Source: Gaoshiqia sp050178015 (lineage in GTDB: Bacteria > Bacteroidota > Bacteroidia > Bacteroidales > Prolixibacteraceae). Taken from it: a stretch of DNA of 64,000 nucleotides. The translations under genes and the position numbers were made by a program. Below are positions 61,849 through 64,000 of this stretch, one piece after another; within the stretch, counting starts at the first letter, position 1, and each line of letters opens with the position of its first letter. The notes beneath the pieces were generated by a model. The model was given only the letters and a program-made list of their open reading frames with translations. It searched no databases and had not been told where the DNA came from. The DNA lies in the NCBI GenBank assembly GCA_050178015.1, contig JBFXGM010000014.1, positions 1 through 64,000 of the forward strand, given 5' to 3'.

Positions 61849-62094
61849 TTATTTTTTGTTTCTGACAGCATTGATGATGTTGCGCATTTCCTCCATGCTG
61901 GTTGCCTTTGGGGCATTGTTGTTGAAATTTTGCGAAATATTTCGCGAATATTCATTTCCCGTAGGTACTGGCACCTTAACCACAATTGATTCTGGTTCTG
62001 TTTCTTTTATCACTTTTACCAGATTGAGTTCCACCAAGGCATCCAGGATTTTTTCAGCCTTGTTGTTCAGGATTTTTATTTTCAATGTTTTCAT
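61849..62094 (-). CDS. small protein of unknown function in the exopolysaccharide operon
   Basis: An 81-residue cytosolic protein: MKTLKIKILNNKAEKILDALVELNLVKVI, then a linker rich in Asn and Pro (EPESIVVKVPVPTGNEYS) and a C-terminal helix MEEMRNIINAVRNKK. The N-terminal strand and helix resemble small Bacteroidota proteins of DUF2683-like or antitoxin-like type, but no named family is secure. It sits 36 bp after the SLBB export gene and 71 bp before the Wzz-like gene in the same direction. No partner toxin is adjacent, so an antitoxin role is doubtful. Confidence 0.6.
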   Translation of the reverse strand: MKTLKIKILNNKAEKILDALVELNLVKVIKETEPESIVVKVPVPTGNEYSRNISQNFNNNAPKATSMEEMRNIINAVRNKK

Positions 62095-62130
62095 ATAGTT
62101 GTTAGAATGGTGAATTCATGGATATTCAAG

Positions 62131-64000
62131 TTATCTAAGAACGGCAGCAATCGCTACGGCCAGGGAGGAAAGCGTACTGGTGATGGCCAGCCATTTGCCG
62201 GTATTGTCCGTATCCTTCTTTTCGGGTTTTGCTGGGACAATGATTTGGCTCCCAGGTTCCACCCGAGGATATCTTTTCATGAGAAAACTCCGGGTAACGT
62301 CGGTGGTACCATTGCTGTAAACCACGTAAACTTTGTTCTTTTTTGCATTTTGGCTGAACCCGCCGGTATTGTTAATGTAGTATTTCATACCACGTCCGCG
62401 CTCCCAGGCCAAGCCAATGGGGTTCATCACTTCGCCGTTCACCCAGATTTCTTCTGTGCGCATTGGAACGCTTAGCTGGTCGCCATCGCGTAGAAAATAA
62501 TCGTAGGAAGAACCTGGCTGCTGCATGATTTTTTCCAGTCGAAGTTCAAGACTTTCGAATTGCTCCGGCATTTCTACCTGAAGGGATGAGTCGCTGCTTT
62601 CCTGTAGTCGCTGGATTGTTTCCAGCTGGGCCTTTTGCTGGTCCGCGATGGAACGTTTTAGTTTTGCCCCTTCGGCAAAAGCGTAGGGGGTCAATCCACC
62701 GGCCCGTTTGAGCAGGTCGGAAATGCGCTCGTTCTTGTCGCTGATGCTGTATTCACCCGGAAATTGAACTTCTCCCTCGATGCGTACTGTTTTTTGCACT
62801 TGGTACGAAGGTGCCTTGCGGATGTAAACCTGGTCAAACGGTTTTAATACGAAAGCGGCATCTTCTGAAGTAAGTTGCAGGTTCCGGTCGATCTCAAACT
62901 GAAACAGCGAGGCCAGTTTGCTGTTGATGGTGCTGGCTTCTTCTTTGCTGTTCCGCCGGGCCACCTCAATGTACGATTCACTGGCTGCTTCGGTCATGCC
63001 ACCAGCTATGAAAATGAGGTCTTTCAGGGTCATGTTTCTGAAAAAGCCATATTCCCCTGCTGCCAACACTTCTCCCAAAATGCGCACGGTTTTCTTTTCA
63101 CCCATGCTGAAAATGTCGCGGATGATGACCTGGTCTTCCCGTTGAAGCACCGGATCGTTTGCGCCGCTGAACAAATCGCCCAGATCGAATGGGATGGTGG
63201 TGGGAAAAAGCTGTTCGTCGAGACGGATGATCAGGCCGCGTTGGGCATAATAATCTTCGCGGAGGCCACCGGCTTTTCCAATTAAGTTGGAAAGGGTCAT
63301 GCCCTCATTCAATGCATACGTGCCGGGACGAAAAACGGCCCCTTCAATGCTGACACGGTTTTCGAATCGGTCAATCACTTCTTCGGCGCGGATCAGATCG
63401 CCGTTTTTCAGTCCAAAGCTGTCAAACTGATTTTGCTCCAGGTCAACTAACTGGTATTGGTCGTTGGTAAAGCGGGTCAGTAATACGCGCGATTGGGCGG
63501 CAGCTTCGCTGAAACCCCCGGTAAACTGGAGGAGTTCGCTAACATTTTCGCCTTCTTTTAATTCGAAAATACCCTGGCGTTTGAAAGCGCCGATCGTTTC
63601 TACCCGTTTCAGGTAAGTAGGGATGTAAATAATATCCTGATCGCGCAGTGAAATGTTGTTTTTCGTATTCGAACGGATCAGGTAATCATACACGTCAATT
63701 TCGGCAAAAAGGCGGTTGTCGCGGATGATGCGTATGTTGCGGAAAGACCCGTTTTCGCCCGGGCCTCCCGACAAATACAGGGCATTAAATGCCGAAGCCG
63801 TGGCTGGCAAGGTGTAGGTGCCAGGGGCGATGACCTCGCCAATTACGTTTACTTTGATCGAACGCGGGTTGTTGAGGCTCACCTCAGCGTAGGTGTTTGG
63901 GTTTGCCCCGGCCATGCCGTTGTAAATGGAGGTCAGCCGTTTCAGCAAAAGCTCTTTGGCCGCTGCATAGTTCAGGTTGGCCACTTTCACCGGCCCAACG
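62131..64000 (-). CDS. SLBB-repeat polysaccharide export protein (5' end beyond the window)
   Basis: At least 623 residues are visible; the frame continues past 64000 (Val-Gly-Pro-Val precede the first possible internal start), so the signal peptide and Poly_export domain lie outside. Six SLBB-like repeats follow one another (VNVIGEVIAPGTY, IGAFKRQGIFEL, VSIEGAVFRPGTY, VRILGEVLAAGEY, VRIEGEVQFPGEY, IWVNGEVMNP). A hydrophobic C-terminal segment (WLAITSTLSSLAVAIAAVL) may be membrane-associated. This is the long Wza-like outer-membrane exporter of Bacteroidota, with more SLBB domains than E. coli Wza. It leads the operon with Wzz-like and ugd genes. Confidence 0.9.
   Translation of the reverse strand, partial: VGPVKVANLNYAAAKELLLKRLTSIYNGMAGANPNTYAEVSLNNPRSIKVNVIGEVIAPGTYTLPATASAFNALYLSGGPGENGSFRNIRIIRDNRLFAEIDVYDYLIRSNTKNNISLRDQDIIYIPTYLKRVETIGAFKRQGIFELKEGENVSELLQFTGGFSEAAAQSRVLLTRFTNDQYQLVDLEQNQFDSFGLKNGDLIRAEEVIDRFENRVSIEGAVFRPGTYALNEGMTLSNLIGKAGGLREDYYAQRGLIIRLDEQLFPTTIPFDLGDLFSGANDPVLQREDQVIIRDIFSMGEKKTVRILGEVLAAGEYGFFRNMTLKDLIFIAGGMTEAASESYIEVARRNSKEEASTINSKLASLFQFEIDRNLQLTSEDAAFVLKPFDQVYIRKAPSYQVQKTVRIEGEVQFPGEYSISDKNERISDLLKRAGGLTPYAFAEGAKLKRSIADQQKAQLETIQRLQESSDSSLQVEMPEQFESLELRLEKIMQQPGSSYDYFLRDGDQLSVPMRTEEIWVNGEVMNPIGLAWERGRGMKYYINNTGGFSQNAKKNKVYVVYSNGTTDVTRSFLMKRYPRVEPGSQIIVPAKPEKKDTDNTGKWLAITSTLSSLAVAIAAVLR

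Noticed and set aside
61849..62094. Antitoxin of a toxin-antitoxin pair
   Set aside because: No toxin-like gene is adjacent; neighbours are exopolysaccharide genes on both sides.

Overview
The window looks like a chromosome segment of a Bacteroidota bacterium, probably an anaerobic or facultative Bacteroidales/Marinilabiliales-type polysaccharide degrader. This rests on a SusC/SusD pair with outer-membrane glycan enzymes, a type IX secretion C-terminal domain, a short primary sigma factor without region 1.1, promoters of the TTG-N(16-20)-TAnnTTTG type, and mostly weak Shine-Dalgarno sites. The species cannot be named from the sequence alone. Many genes have a correct start well inside the longest open frame; the start chosen is given in each entry.

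Layout. 1-2.1 kb is an accessory edge: the start of an IS3-type transposase orfA, a metallo-beta-lactamase-fold gene coupled to a membrane protein, and a 21-bp tandem repeat array. 2.1-7.4 kb holds a beta-barrel protein, a universal stress protein, an ADP-forming acyl-CoA synthetase, a beta-propeller remnant and a DUF2007 protein. 7.4-14.0 kb is an [FeFe]-hydrogenase maturation cluster (hydF, a small Cys/Lys-rich secreted protein, aspA, hydG, a TM1266-type regulator, and divergent hydE) with no hydrogenase structural gene. 14.0-20.1 kb is a five-gene minus-strand operon: lipoprotein, DUF2490 protein, VTC-type polyphosphate polymerase domain protein, DUF4956 membrane protein and a 1180-residue secreted CotH-kinase/lamin-tail protein. 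An O6-alkylguanine methyltransferase and tRNA-Trp follow.

21.2-41.2 kb is a polysaccharide utilisation locus (PUL): a divergent membrane-anchored propeller/LuxR-type regulator, SusC, SusD, a double-LamG surface lipoprotein, two GH144 proteins, a metallophosphoesterase, a GH43-like/discoidin/FN3 protein, a GH3 beta-glucosidase and a sulfatase. Two GH144 enzymes plus GH3 point to beta-1,2-glucan as the substrate. The sulfatase and phosphoesterase suggest that the glucan carries anionic substituents, which is inference.

41.4-59.1 kb is largely housekeeping: a LutA-like Fe-S protein, a glycosyltransferase, rpoD, an HtrA/DegP protease, two orphan histidine kinases, phoH-purC, an AbgT transporter, a CHRD lipoprotein, a TRIC-family channel, mazG, smpB, a Yip1-like protein and miaA. 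59.1-64 kb is the distal end of an exopolysaccharide operon on the minus strand: an SLBB export protein cut by the window edge, a small unknown protein, a Wzz-like chain-length protein and a UDP-glucose dehydrogenase.

The parts most worth a second look are the GH144 PUL with its anion-removing enzymes, the VTC-DUF4956-CotH operon, the hydrogenase maturation cluster with its small Cys/Lys-repeat protein, and the 21-bp tandem array beside the IS and MBL genes.
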